Source: a virus
Strand: one strand, 5' to 3'
IMG/VR virus record: IMGVR_UViG_3300033273_000167
Span: 1-56,374 of that record
Length of the DNA: 56,374 nt
This document shows, one piece after another, positions 1 to 8,325 of this stretch. Position 1 is the stretch's first letter. Every line of letters begins with the position of its first letter. The notes beneath the pieces were generated by a model that worked only from the letters and a program-made list of their open reading frames with translations, searched no databases and was not told where the DNA came from. Position numbers and translations under genes: made by a program.

Positions 1-98
1 AATGCCCATCCACCAACCTCCCGACCAAGCTTCGCGTGGTCAAGAGCACCAGGCATGGCTCGAATCTAACTTCCCGAATACTCGTCACACCCAGGTAG
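1..98. other. Non-terminase sequence at window start (intron end or contig-end artefact)
   Basis: Terminase similarity starts at about base 99; the same frame has a TAG at 96-98 and nothing terminase-like before it. This stretch looks richer in G+C (over half) than the phage genes. One frame is open from base 2 to a stop at 107-109, giving 35 codons I do not recognise. It could be the 3' end of an intron or other insertion in the terminase gene, or foreign sequence joined at the contig end. Confidence 0.5.
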
Positions 99-1163
99 AC
101 CTCTGGTAAAAACACCAAAGTAATTATCGTATCCACCCCACACGGTATGAATCACTTCTACCGTATGTGGCACGATGCGGAAAGAAGTAAAAATGAATAT
201 GTACCAACAGATGTTCACTGGTCCGAGGTTCCTGGAAGAGATGAAGTTTGGAAAGAACAGACGATTGCAAACACTTCGGAACAACAGTTTCGTGTTGAGT
301 TTGAGTGTGAATTCTTAGGATCTGTCAATACCCTTATAAATCCATCAAAACTAAAGAACCTTGTATATGAAAATCCAATCATTAAAAACGCAGGTTTAGA
401 TGTCTACGAAGAATCTCAAAAAGAACACAACTACCTTATTACTGTTGATGTTGCTCGTGGGTTGGGCAACGATTATTCTGCATTTATCGTGTTTGATATT
501 ACAGAGTTTCCCTATAAAGTAGTTGCCAAATATAGAAACAATGAAATAAAACCCATGTTGTTTCCAAGTGTTATCTTGGACGTTGCAAGAGGATATAATC
601 AAGCTTGGTTACTAATTGAGGTCAATGATATTGGAGATCAAGTTGCAAGTATTCTTCAATATGATTTGGAATATGAAAATATTCTTATGTGTGCCATGAG
701 AGGCAGAAACGGTCAGGTAGTTGGTTCTGGATTCAGTGGAAAAAAATCTCAACTTGGTGTTAGAACAACTGCAGCAGTTAAAAAATTAGGTTGCTCCAAT
801 CTCAAGACATTAATAGAAGATGACAAATTACTTACGACTGATTATGAAGTCATCTCAGAATTAACTACTTTTGCTCAGAAAGGAAATTCTTTTGAAGCAG
901 AAGAGGGGTGTAATGATGACTTAGCAATGTGTCTTGTTATATTTTCTTGGTTAGTTGCACAAGACTATTTCAAGGAGATGACGGAAAATGATGTAAGAAA
1001 AAGAATATATGAAGAACAAAAAAATCAGATAGAACAAGATATGGCACCATTTGGATTTATTTCAGATGGATTCAATGATGAAACTACTTTTGTAGATAAT
1101 TCTGGTGATAGATGGTATTCTGACGAATATGGTGATAGATCGTATATGTGGGATTATATGTAA
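99..1163 (+). CDS. 17: Terminase large subunit gp17, C-terminal part (5' incomplete)
   Basis: C-terminal part of the DNA-packaging motor subunit. It holds the end of the ATPase domain (VIIVSTPHGMNHFY, matching T4 gp17 STPNGLNHFYDIW) and the RNase H-fold nuclease domain that cuts the concatemer, with acidic residues in TVDVARG and in CNDDLAM. About 354 codons are present against roughly 550-610 for the family, so the Walker A half is missing. The frame closes at TAG 96-98, so there is no genuine start in the window; the first internal ATG is at 147. It overlaps the next start at 1163. Known family role: binds the portal gp20 and drives DNA into the prohead. Confidence 0.92.
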   Translation, partial: TSGKNTKVIIVSTPHGMNHFYRMWHDAERSKNEYVPTDVHWSEVPGRDEVWKEQTIANTSEQQFRVEFECEFLGSVNTLINPSKLKNLVYENPIIKNAGLDVYEESQKEHNYLITVDVARGLGNDYSAFIVFDITEFPYKVVAKYRNNEIKPMLFPSVILDVARGYNQAWLLIEVNDIGDQVASILQYDLEYENILMCAMRGRNGQVVGSGFSGKKSQLGVRTTAAVKKLGCSNLKTLIEDDKLLTTDYEVISELTTFAQKGNSFEAEEGCNDDLAMCLVIFSWLVAQDYFKEMTENDVRKRIYEEQKNQIEQDMAPFGFISDGFNDETTFVDNSGDRWYSDEYGDRSYMWDYM

Positions 1164-1387
1164 TGTCTTTCGATGATGATATTGAATTAGAACATCTATT
1201 ATTTCTTGAAAGGAAATGTAGAGTATGTGGAAAAATAAAAAATTTATTGAATGACTTTTATAAAACTAGAAAAGATAGAACTCTGGCATCATCATATTCA
1301 TATGAATGTAAAGAGTGTACTAAGAGAAGAGTTAACAGAAAAAATCTGAAAGTAAAGAATATTGTGTGGGAATACCCAGATTGGTGA
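1163..1387 (+). CDS. Small zinc-ribbon protein of unknown function
   Basis: A 74-residue protein whose ATG overlaps the last base of the gp17 stop (TAATG), which gives translational coupling. Two CxxC pairs are visible, CRVCGK near residue 18 and CKEC near residue 48, about 30 residues apart, followed by a basic stretch (KRRVNRKNLKVK). This is the layout of a small treble-clef or zinc-ribbon domain, similar to the zinc part of phage HNH proteins, but no His-Asn-His core follows. It may bind nucleic acid; its role in packaging is unknown. I chose 1163 rather than an upstream ATG at 1148 because of the coupled stop-start. Confidence 0.7.
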   Translation: MSFDDDIELEHLLFLERKCRVCGKIKNLLNDFYKTRKDRTLASSYSYECKECTKRRVNRKNLKVKNIVWEYPDW

Positions 1388-1424
1388 TATCATGCATAGT
1401 TTCCCCAGTGAAAATACCCCTTTC

Positions 1425-1432
1425 CATAAATA
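1425..1432 (+). promoter_or_regulatory. Late promoter (CATAAATA) before gp18
   Basis: One-base variant of the T4-type late promoter TATAAATA, 36 bases before the tail sheath start. Such sites are read by RNA polymerase carrying gp55, whose gene is in this window. Confidence 0.6.
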
Positions 1433-1467
1433 TTTTTAGATAAATTTGGCTGCGAGGGAAAAACAAG

Positions 1468-3684
1468 ATGCCACTAAATTTAGCATCTCCCGGTATTGTA
1501 GTAAGGGAAGTTGATCTGACAGTAGGTAGGGTAGACCCAACCTCTGCAGGTATTGGTGCAATTGTAGCACCTTTCGCACAAGGTCCCGTCGATTCACCTA
1601 CAATAGTCGGAAGCGAAAAGGATCTTTTAGAGACTTTCGGAAAACCATATAGCACGGATAAGCACTATGAGCACTGGCTCACTGCTTCTTCTTTCTTAGC
1701 ATATGGTGGATCACTACAGGTTGTCAGAGCAGACGATACAGATCTCAGAAATGGATTTGTTGCTGTAAGTAGTGCCACAACCTCAACTAAAATTAAGAGT
1801 TTAGATCATTACGAAGAACTTGGATATGATGAAAATACAATTACTGGTGTAGTTGTTGCGGCAAGAAATCCTGGTTCTTGGGGTAATGGTTTAAGAGTTG
1901 GTATTATTGATGCCAAGGCAGACCAAATCTTAGGTGTTTCTACATCTAACATTGGAGTTGGTTATGGAGTTACTCAGGCAGTTCCTGCTAATACAGTTAT
2001 TGCCGGAGCAGGAACAACTTCTTTATTGGATGGATATTTCAAAGGTCTTGTTACCGAAGTTGGTAGTGGTGAAATTGGAGTCAAAATACTTCAACATGTT
2101 TCTAGTGGAGGTACAGTAACTTCAATTGATTATCAACCAAACGGCAAATATAGATTTACCTCCACAGCTGGAGCAGGTACTACCGTTAGACTTGGAGTTA
2201 CCACTTCGGTAGGAGGTTCAATCAGCCTCACTACCAATCCGGAGGTCACATCAAGAAAAGATTGGTTTGATCAACAGACACTTTCATTAACTGCTACATC
2301 TTCTGTTAAGTGGAATTCACTGGCAGAAAGACCAGGAACCTCTGCATATGCTGCGGCAAGAGGATCTAAGTTTGATGAAGTTCATGTTGTTGTAATTGAT
2401 GGTGACGGATCTATTACCGGAAACAGTGGAACAATCCTTGAAAAAAATCTTGCTTTATCAAAAGCAAAAGACGCAGAGTATTCATTAGGTTCTCCTTCAT
2501 ATTGGAGAAAGTTCATCGCAAGTAACTCCGAATATATCTTCGGTGGTAATTCACCAGCTGGTATTGTAACTACCGGATTTAGTGGTAGCACCGCAGGTAG
2601 TTTTGCCATTGCTTCTGATGTTGGTTGGGATCAAAATGCAGAAGGAATCACCTTTGCGGCAAGTGGAAATTCTAACAATGTACTTACAGGTGGAAAAAAT
2701 TATAATGGATTAGCAGGAATTGGATCTACCGCTGCTGGTGGTGGAGCATTGAGTGCTGGATTATCTGGTTTAGTATCTGGATACAGTTTATTTGAAAACA
2801 CTGAAAGATTTGATGTAGATTTCATTCTTATGGGATCTGCCGGATACAGTAAAGAAGAAGCACAGGCACTTGCCAATAAGTGTATTTCAGTTGCCGAGAT
2901 AAGAAAAGATGCGGTGGCATTCATCTCACCATATAGAGGTGCTGCAATAACTGATACCTCTAGTGAAACTGCAGTAACTATTAGATCTGCAGAAACTACC
3001 ACTGAAAATGTAATTGATTTCTATTCTTCAATCACATCATCAACTTATGGAATTTTTGATAGTGGTTATAAGTATATGTTTGATAGGTTTGCAAACACCT
3101 TTAGATATGTACCACTGAATGGAGACATTGCTGGACTTTGTGCCAGAAATGATGCCAATAACTTCCCATGGTTCTCACCAGCAGGAACAAATAGAGGAGC
3201 AATCCTGAATGCAGTCAAACTTGCTTACAATCCAAGCAAAGCTGAAAGAGACAGACTTTATTCAAATAGAGTCAACCCTGTAATCTTCTCTCCTGGTGCC
3301 GGTATTGTTCTCTTTGGAGACAAAACTGGATTTGGTAAATCATCAGCATTTGATCGTATTAATGTTCGTAGATTGTTTATCTATCTCGAAGATGCAATCT
3401 CTGCTGCTGCAAAAGATCAACTGTTTGAATTCAACGACGAAATCACAAGAACTAACTTTGTGAACATTGTTGAACCATTCCTTCGTGATGTTCAGGCAAA
3501 GAGAGGAATTTTTGATTTCGTTGTCATTTGCGACGAAACAAATAATACTGCTGCAATTATAGATAATAATGAGTTTGTAGCAGACATTTATATCAAACCC
3601 GCAAGATCAATCAACTTCATCGGTCTTACGTTTGTTGCCACCAGAACTGGTGTTTCATTTGAAGAAGTTATCGGAAACGTTTAA
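1468..3684 (+). CDS. 18: Tail sheath protein gp18
   Basis: A 738-residue contractile tail sheath subunit (T4 gp18 is 659). The N-terminus (SPGIVVREVDLTVGRVDPTS) and the C-terminal region (FDRINVRRLFIYLEDAI, then FVATRTGVSFEEVIG) are typical of T4-like sheaths. The middle (about residues 100-450) is rich in Ser, Gly and Thr and would be the exposed, variable domains. It lies between a late promoter and the tail tube gene, the order found in T4. Extended sheath contracts to drive the tube through the host envelope. Confidence 0.95.
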   Translation: MPLNLASPGIVVREVDLTVGRVDPTSAGIGAIVAPFAQGPVDSPTIVGSEKDLLETFGKPYSTDKHYEHWLTASSFLAYGGSLQVVRADDTDLRNGFVAVSSATTSTKIKSLDHYEELGYDENTITGVVVAARNPGSWGNGLRVGIIDAKADQILGVSTSNIGVGYGVTQAVPANTVIAGAGTTSLLDGYFKGLVTEVGSGEIGVKILQHVSSGGTVTSIDYQPNGKYRFTSTAGAGTTVRLGVTTSVGGSISLTTNPEVTSRKDWFDQQTLSLTATSSVKWNSLAERPGTSAYAAARGSKFDEVHVVVIDGDGSITGNSGTILEKNLALSKAKDAEYSLGSPSYWRKFIASNSEYIFGGNSPAGIVTTGFSGSTAGSFAIASDVGWDQNAEGITFAASGNSNNVLTGGKNYNGLAGIGSTAAGGGALSAGLSGLVSGYSLFENTERFDVDFILMGSAGYSKEEAQALANKCISVAEIRKDAVAFISPYRGAAITDTSSETAVTIRSAETTTENVIDFYSSITSSTYGIFDSGYKYMFDRFANTFRYVPLNGDIAGLCARNDANNFPWFSPAGTNRGAILNAVKLAYNPSKAERDRLYSNRVNPVIFSPGAGIVLFGDKTGFGKSSAFDRINVRRLFIYLEDAISAAAKDQLFEFNDEITRTNFVNIVEPFLRDVQAKRGIFDFVVICDETNNTAAIIDNNEFVADIYIKPARSINFIGLTFVATRTGVSFEEVIGNV

Positions 3685-3703
3685 TTTAGAGGTATAAGAA
3701 ACA

Positions 3704-4303
3704 ATGGCAAACCGTCAACAAGTAAACACCTTACCATTAAGGACCATTAGTGACTTTAAAAGTAAACTGAAGGGTGGTGGTGCAAGACCTAATCTGTTTG
3801 AGGTGGAACTCACGTTCCCCTCAATCGTTGGAGTCCAAGATGAAAATGAAGTAATTGAAAATTCCAGATTTCTTGTAAAGGCAGCAAACTTACCTGCTTC
3901 TACAGTTGCCAACATTGATATTCCTTTTAGAGGAAGAATTCTAAAGATTGCTGGTGACAGAACATTTGAAACCTGGACAATTACAGTTATCAATGATACT
4001 TCATTCTCCATCAGATCAGCATTTGAAAAGTGGATGAATACCATCAATAAACTCAATGATGGAACTGGAGAAACAGACCCAGCACTTTATCAGGTAGATG
4101 CTAAAGTTCATCAACTTGATCGTGAAGGAAGAACTCTTAGGAAATATGTTTTTAAAGATGTATTCCCAACGAATATTTCTGCAATTGATCTAAACTATGA
4201 AACCACTGATACCATTCAGGAGTTCACCGTAGAAATGCAGGTTCATTTCTATGAAGCATTCAAAGGTAATGCTCCACAATCCGGTGGTGAGAACATCAGC
4301 TAA
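3704..4303 (+). CDS. 19: Tail tube protein gp19
   Basis: A 199-residue tail tube subunit (T4 gp19 is 163) directly after the sheath gene. Visible family features are the N-terminal FKSKLKGGGARPNLFEVELT, the NLPASTVANIDIPFRGR loop and the TFETWTITVIND strand. Stacked hexameric rings form the inner tube through which DNA passes. The TAA stop lies inside a GCTAAATA late promoter for the portal gene. The gp3-like gene at 9767 has a similar N-terminal fold pattern and is a separate, more distant relative. Confidence 0.93.
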   Translation: MANRQQVNTLPLRTISDFKSKLKGGGARPNLFEVELTFPSIVGVQDENEVIENSRFLVKAANLPASTVANIDIPFRGRILKIAGDRTFETWTITVINDTSFSIRSAFEKWMNTINKLNDGTGETDPALYQVDAKVHQLDREGRTLRKYVFKDVFPTNISAIDLNYETTDTIQEFTVEMQVHFYEAFKGNAPQSGGENIS

Positions 4304-4306
4304 ATA
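4299..4306 (+). promoter_or_regulatory. Late promoter (GCTAAATA) overlapping gp19 stop
   Basis: Late-promoter variant that includes the gp19 stop codon (TAA 4301-4303), 30 bases before the portal start. The same GCTAAATA variant occurs on the minus strand at 55639. Confidence 0.5.
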
Positions 4307-4335
4307 GTAAAATAACAGTCTAGTTAGTTTATACT

Positions 4336-5991
4336 ATGGCAAAACTTTTTGGTTTTTCTATTGAAGATACAGAAAAAAAATCCAAGTCTATAGTTTCCCC
4401 CGTCCCCGAAAATAACGAGGACGGGGTTGATAACTATATTAGTAGTGGATTTTATGGTTCGTATGTAGATATTGAAGGGCAATATAGAACAGAATTTGAT
4501 TTAATAAAAAGATATAGAGAAATGTCACTTCATCCCGAAACGGATGGAGCAATAGAAGATGTCGTAAACGAAGCAATCGTTAGCGATCTTTATGATTCTC
4601 CAATTGAGATTGAACTTTCAAATCTCAATGCAACTGATAAGCTAAAAAAAGCAATTAGAAAAGAATTTAAATATATTAAAGAAATTTTAGACTTTGATAA
4701 AAAGTCTCATGAAATTTTTAGAAATTGGTATATTGATGGAAGACTTTATTATCATAAAGTAATTGATATGAAAAATCCTCAGGAAGGAATTAAAGAACTG
4801 AGGTATATTGATCCTATGAAAATGAAATTTGTCCGTCAAGAAAAGAAAAAAGACAAAAATGTCATTGGACCAAATATTCCTGGTCGTGATGAAACTAAGA
4901 ATGGTATTGCTCCTGAGATTGAAGAATATTTTGTTTATACTCCCAAACCAGCATATCCTACCAATAATTTAAGTGGTGGTGGAGGAACAAAAGGAACTAA
5001 AATTGCGAAAGATGCAATTACATATTGTACTTCTGGTCTTGTAGATAGAAATAAAGGAACTGTTCTTTCATATCTACACAAAGCAATCAAAGCACTCAAT
5101 CAACTTAGAATGATTGAGGATTCTCTTGTAATTTATAGATTGTCAAGAGCACCAGAACGTCGTATTTTCTATATTGACGTTGGCAATCTTCCAAAAGTAA
5201 AAGCAGAACAATATCTGCGTGATGTTATGATGCGTTATCGTAACAAACAAGTTTACGATGCAAACACGGGAGAAATTCGTGATGATCGAAAATTTATGTC
5301 TATGATGGAAGACTTCTGGCTTCCTAGACGTGAGGGTGGAAGGGGAACTGAAATCTCTACACTTCCCGGTGGACAAAACTTGGGAGAACTTGCCGATATT
5401 GAATATTTCCAAAAGAAACTTTATAGAGCACTTGGTGTTCCTGAATCTAGAATTGCTGCAGATGGTGGTTTTAATCTTGGTCGTTCTTCCGAAATTCTGC
5501 GTGATGAATTAAAGTTTGCTAAGTTTGTTGGTCGTCTGAGAAAGAGATTTGCTCAGATGTTCAATGATATGTTGAAGACTCAATTAATCCTCAAAAATAT
5601 TGTTTCTGTAGAGGATTGGGATAGAATTTCTGATCACATTCAATATGATTTCTTATATGACAATCAGTTTGCAGAACTCAAAGAAACTGAAATGTTGAAT
5701 GAGAGGCTTGGTGTTCTTGCAACGATTGAACCATATATTGGTAAGTATTATTCAACTCAATGGGTTCGTAGTAAAGTTCTCCGTCAAACTGATGCAGAGA
5801 TGATTGAAATGGATGAGCAGATTGAACAGGAAATTAAAGACGGAGTTATTCCTGATCCAAGTTCAATAGATCCTATTACAGGAGAACCATTACCACAAGA
5901 AGGTGAGCAGGGAATGATGGGTGATGTTCCTATGGAACCAGAAATTGATGGTGGAATTACTGATGCTGACGGTAAAGCTGCTGAGATATAA
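4336..5991 (+). CDS. 20: Portal vertex protein gp20
   Basis: A 551-residue portal protein (T4 gp20 is 524), the dodecameric ring at the head vertex through which DNA is packaged and to which the neck attaches. Recognisable conserved stretches are YREMSLHPETDGAIEDVVNE, RAPERRIFYIDVGNLPK and LYRALGVPESR; this gene is a standard cyanophage marker. The C-terminus is acidic and flexible. Its TAA stop forms part of the perfect late promoter TATAAATA at 5987, which serves the prohead genes. Confidence 0.96.
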   Translation: MAKLFGFSIEDTEKKSKSIVSPVPENNEDGVDNYISSGFYGSYVDIEGQYRTEFDLIKRYREMSLHPETDGAIEDVVNEAIVSDLYDSPIEIELSNLNATDKLKKAIRKEFKYIKEILDFDKKSHEIFRNWYIDGRLYYHKVIDMKNPQEGIKELRYIDPMKMKFVRQEKKKDKNVIGPNIPGRDETKNGIAPEIEEYFVYTPKPAYPTNNLSGGGGTKGTKIAKDAITYCTSGLVDRNKGTVLSYLHKAIKALNQLRMIEDSLVIYRLSRAPERRIFYIDVGNLPKVKAEQYLRDVMMRYRNKQVYDANTGEIRDDRKFMSMMEDFWLPRREGGRGTEISTLPGGQNLGELADIEYFQKKLYRALGVPESRIAADGGFNLGRSSEILRDELKFAKFVGRLRKRFAQMFNDMLKTQLILKNIVSVEDWDRISDHIQYDFLYDNQFAELKETEMLNERLGVLATIEPYIGKYYSTQWVRSKVLRQTDAEMIEMDEQIEQEIKDGVIPDPSSIDPITGEPLPQEGEQGMMGDVPMEPEIDGGITDADGKAAEI

Positions 5992-5994
5992 ATA
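5987..5994 (+). promoter_or_regulatory. Late promoter TATAAATA overlapping gp20 stop
   Basis: Perfect match to the T4-type late element. The gp20 stop TAA is bases 5989-5991 of it. It lies 26 bases before the gp67-like start. Confidence 0.7.
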
Positions 5995-6019
5995 GAAAAT
6001 ATAGTTATTATAAATTTTC

Positions 6020-6196
6020 ATGGAAGAAATTGTAAATTTAATCGGAGCAGATGAGTCTGCATCCGACATTAGTGACAAGATTAAGGATGTTTTGTATGCA
6101 AAAGCAGCAGAACGTATTGAAGGCATTAAACCAAAAGTAGGTGCATCCATGTTTGGTGATTCCAATGTAGACACAGAAGAGGAACAAGATGGCTAG
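6020..6196 (+). CDS. 67: Prohead core protein, gp67-like
   Basis: A 58-residue acidic protein starting MEEIVNLIGAD, with an ISDKIKDVLYAKAAERIEG helix that resembles the small prohead core proteins of T4-like phages. It sits between gp20 and gp21, where T4 has genes 67 and 68, and follows a perfect late promoter. T4 gp67 is about 80 residues and helps build the scaffold core, then is cut by gp21. The call rests mainly on position and the helix pattern. Its end overlaps the next start by eight bases. Confidence 0.65.
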   Translation: MEEIVNLIGADESASDISDKIKDVLYAKAAERIEGIKPKVGASMFGDSNVDTEEEQDG

Positions 6197-6458
6197 GACT
6201 TTATTGTTAGGAGATGAAATAGCATTACCTGTTAATACTGGTACTGCTACTAGTTTTTCTTCCGCGACTGTAGTTAGACTTGTCAATACAACAGGAACTG
6301 CACAGGTTATTACTGTTGTAGAAACTCAAAGTGGTACAGGTATTGGATCTTTTACAATGCTTGGTAATACGACAGAATTGTTGGAAAAAAATGCATCATA
6401 TTGTGTTTTTGCAAGTGCAGCAACTGTAAAAGGTACAAAAGTAGGATTCACAGGATAA
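6189..6458 (+). CDS. Small Thr/Val-rich putative virion protein
   Basis: An 89-residue protein, MARTLLLGDEIALPVN then alternating beta-type residues (ATVVRLVNTTGTAQVITVVE), with no membrane segment. Its composition resembles small head-decoration or beta-sandwich virion proteins. It overlaps the gp67-like gene by eight bases and ends three bases before gp21, within the prohead operon, so it is likely made late. No specific function is recognised. In position it replaces T4 gene 68 but does not look like it. Confidence 0.6.
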   Translation: MARTLLLGDEIALPVNTGTATSFSSATVVRLVNTTGTAQVITVVETQSGTGIGSFTMLGNTTELLEKNASYCVFASAATVKGTKVGFTG

Positions 6459-6461
6459 ACA

Positions 6462-7112
6462 ATGAAACTTATCACAGAAGAAGTAACAAACGTCAAAATT
6501 ATTACTGAAGGCAAAGGTGCCGGTAAGAAACTCTATATCGAAGGAGTTTTTCTTCAGGGTAATATCAAAAACCGTAATGGCAGAATGTATCCAATGGAGA
6601 CTCTTGCCAAAGAGGTCGGTAGATATAACGAAACTTTTGTTCAAAAAGGACGTGCTCTCGGAGAACTTGGTCACCCCGATGGACCTACCGTAAATCTTGA
6701 TCGTGTTTCTCACAAGATTATCTCTCTGAAAGCAGAGGGTAATAATTTTATTGGTAAGGCACAAATTTTGAATACCCCCATGGGTAAGATTGCATCTTCA
6801 CTTCTTGATGAAGGTGTAATGCTTGGTGTTTCTTCTCGTGGTGTTGGATCATTAAAAGAAGATAGAAACGGTGTAAGAGTTGTTGGTGAAGATTTTCAGT
6901 TGGCAACTGCTGCTGATATCGTTGCCGATCCTTCCGCACCTGATGCTTTTGTCAATGGAATTATGGAAGGAAAAGAGTGGGTTTGGGAAGGAGGAATTCT
7001 TCGTGAACAACTCGCAGAAAAGACTGAAAGAAGGATCAACACCCTTGTCGATCAAAAAATGCTCGAAGAGCATAAGTTGAACTTATTCAACGAATTCTTA
7101 TCAAATCTATAA
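6462..7112 (+). CDS. 21: Prohead core protease gp21
   Basis: A 216-residue serine protease of the T4 prohead protease family (T4 gp21 is 212). Seen: NRNGRMYPMETL near the N-terminus, the His-containing segment ELGHPDGPTVNLDRVSH near residues 68-84, and the Ser-containing segment GVSSRGVGSL near residues 125-134. These match the conserved His and Ser regions of the family. It cleaves gp23, gp22 and other core proteins during head maturation, which fits its place just before scaffold and capsid genes. Confidence 0.94.
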   Translation: MKLITEEVTNVKIITEGKGAGKKLYIEGVFLQGNIKNRNGRMYPMETLAKEVGRYNETFVQKGRALGELGHPDGPTVNLDRVSHKIISLKAEGNNFIGKAQILNTPMGKIASSLLDEGVMLGVSSRGVGSLKEDRNGVRVVGEDFQLATAADIVADPSAPDAFVNGIMEGKEWVWEGGILREQLAEKTERRINTLVDQKMLEEHKLNLFNEFLSNL

Positions 7113-7114
7113 TT

Positions 7115-7122
7115 TATAAATA
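7115..7122 (+). promoter_or_regulatory. Late promoter TATAAATA before gp22
   Basis: Perfect late element, overlapped on its right by a second ATAAATA-like run, 32 bases before gp22. The gp22-gp23 gap at 8282-8325 has no comparable match, so this site may drive both genes. Confidence 0.7.
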
Positions 7123-7153
7123 AATATAGATTAATACAAAAATATCTAATCAA

Positions 7154-8281
7154 ATGTCCGTTGGTAGCAATTTACAAGAAATGGAAAACGTAGTAACCAA
7201 AGGCGCTGCTGCAGCTGATCCGATGCCAAAGGCAGGAAGCAATGCTTCCGGTGTTTCGACACCTGGCCAAACTGGTAGTTACGAAGATCTCGGTGGCCCA
7301 ACCCCAGAAAATTACAAAGTAGACGACGATTCTGCAAAAATTGCAGAACCCAAAATCGCAACTGTCAAAGACATTGTGAATAGAGGTGCTAAACCTGCCG
7401 AACCCATGCCTAAGGGTATGAAGGAAGAGGAAGAGGTAGAAGGAGAAGTTGTCGAAGAGGAAGAAACCACTGCATCTGCTGAAGACGTAGTATCTGAAGA
7501 AGAGACTACCGAAGAAGAAGTGGTTACCGAAGAAGAGGAAGCACCTGAAGCAGAATACAACATCGAGGAAGATGTTGAAGCACTGCTTGCCGGTGAAGAA
7601 CTCTCCGAAGATTTCCAAGAGAAAGCACGCACCATTTTTGAAACTGCTATCAAGACAAAAGTTGCTGAAGTTCAAGAAGAACTGAAAGCACAATATGAAG
7701 CAACCCTCGAAGAGGAAGTTTCGGCAATTAAGTCCGAACTCACTGAGAGAGTTGATGCATATCTTGAGTATGTTGCTGAAGAGTGGATGACTGAAAATCA
7801 ACTCGCAGTTGAAGCAGGACTCAAGTCTGAAATGACCGAATCATTCCTCACCGGAATCCGAGGTCTTTTTGAAGAACATTATGTAACTATCCCTGAAGAA
7901 AAATATGATGTAACTGCCGCAATGGTAGAAAAATTAGATGAGATGGAAGATAAACTCAACGAGCAAATTAATAAGAATATTGCTCTCAATCAAAGATTAG
8001 CTGAGTCGGTTGCTGATGTAATCTTCTCCGAGGTCTGCGAAGGTCTGGCACTTTCACAGAAGGATAAACTCGCTTCTCTTGCCGAAAATGTTGAGTTTGA
8101 TAGTGAAGAAACATATCGTGAGAAACTGGTAACTCTGCGTAAGTCTTACTTCCCAGAGAATGCCGGAGCTCAAAGAGACGAGTCAGAAAACATTTCTGAA
8201 AATTCAGAAATTTCTGCACAACCAACTACTGGTTTAATGGAATCATATCTTGACACTCTGACTAGAGTTTCGCAAAAGTGA
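7154..8281 (+). CDS. 22: Prohead scaffolding protein gp22
   Basis: A 375-residue scaffold protein, longer than T4 gp22 (269). Residues about 90-150 are an extremely acidic Glu-rich stretch, followed by long helical coiled-coil segments (for example EKARTIFETAIKTKVAEVQE). An N-terminal repeat-like pattern, AADPMPKAGSNASG and later KPAEPMPKG, may mark protease sites or flexible linkers. It lies between gp21 and gp23 as in T4. The protein forms the inner core of the prohead and is then degraded by gp21. Confidence 0.9.
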   Translation: MSVGSNLQEMENVVTKGAAAADPMPKAGSNASGVSTPGQTGSYEDLGGPTPENYKVDDDSAKIAEPKIATVKDIVNRGAKPAEPMPKGMKEEEEVEGEVVEEEETTASAEDVVSEEETTEEEVVTEEEEAPEAEYNIEEDVEALLAGEELSEDFQEKARTIFETAIKTKVAEVQEELKAQYEATLEEEVSAIKSELTERVDAYLEYVAEEWMTENQLAVEAGLKSEMTESFLTGIRGLFEEHYVTIPEEKYDVTAAMVEKLDEMEDKLNEQINKNIALNQRLAESVADVIFSEVCEGLALSQKDKLASLAENVEFDSEETYREKLVTLRKSYFPENAGAQRDESENISENSEISAQPTTGLMESYLDTLTRVSQK

Positions 8282-8325
8282 TTTTTTAATTATACGTCAA
8301 ACTAAAAATTTTAAGGTAAATTCAA

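Noticed and set aside
7172-7801. Minus-strand frames opposite gp22
   Set aside because: They are antisense of the Glu-rich scaffold (Phe/Cys-rich or Ser-rich shadows) without start signals.
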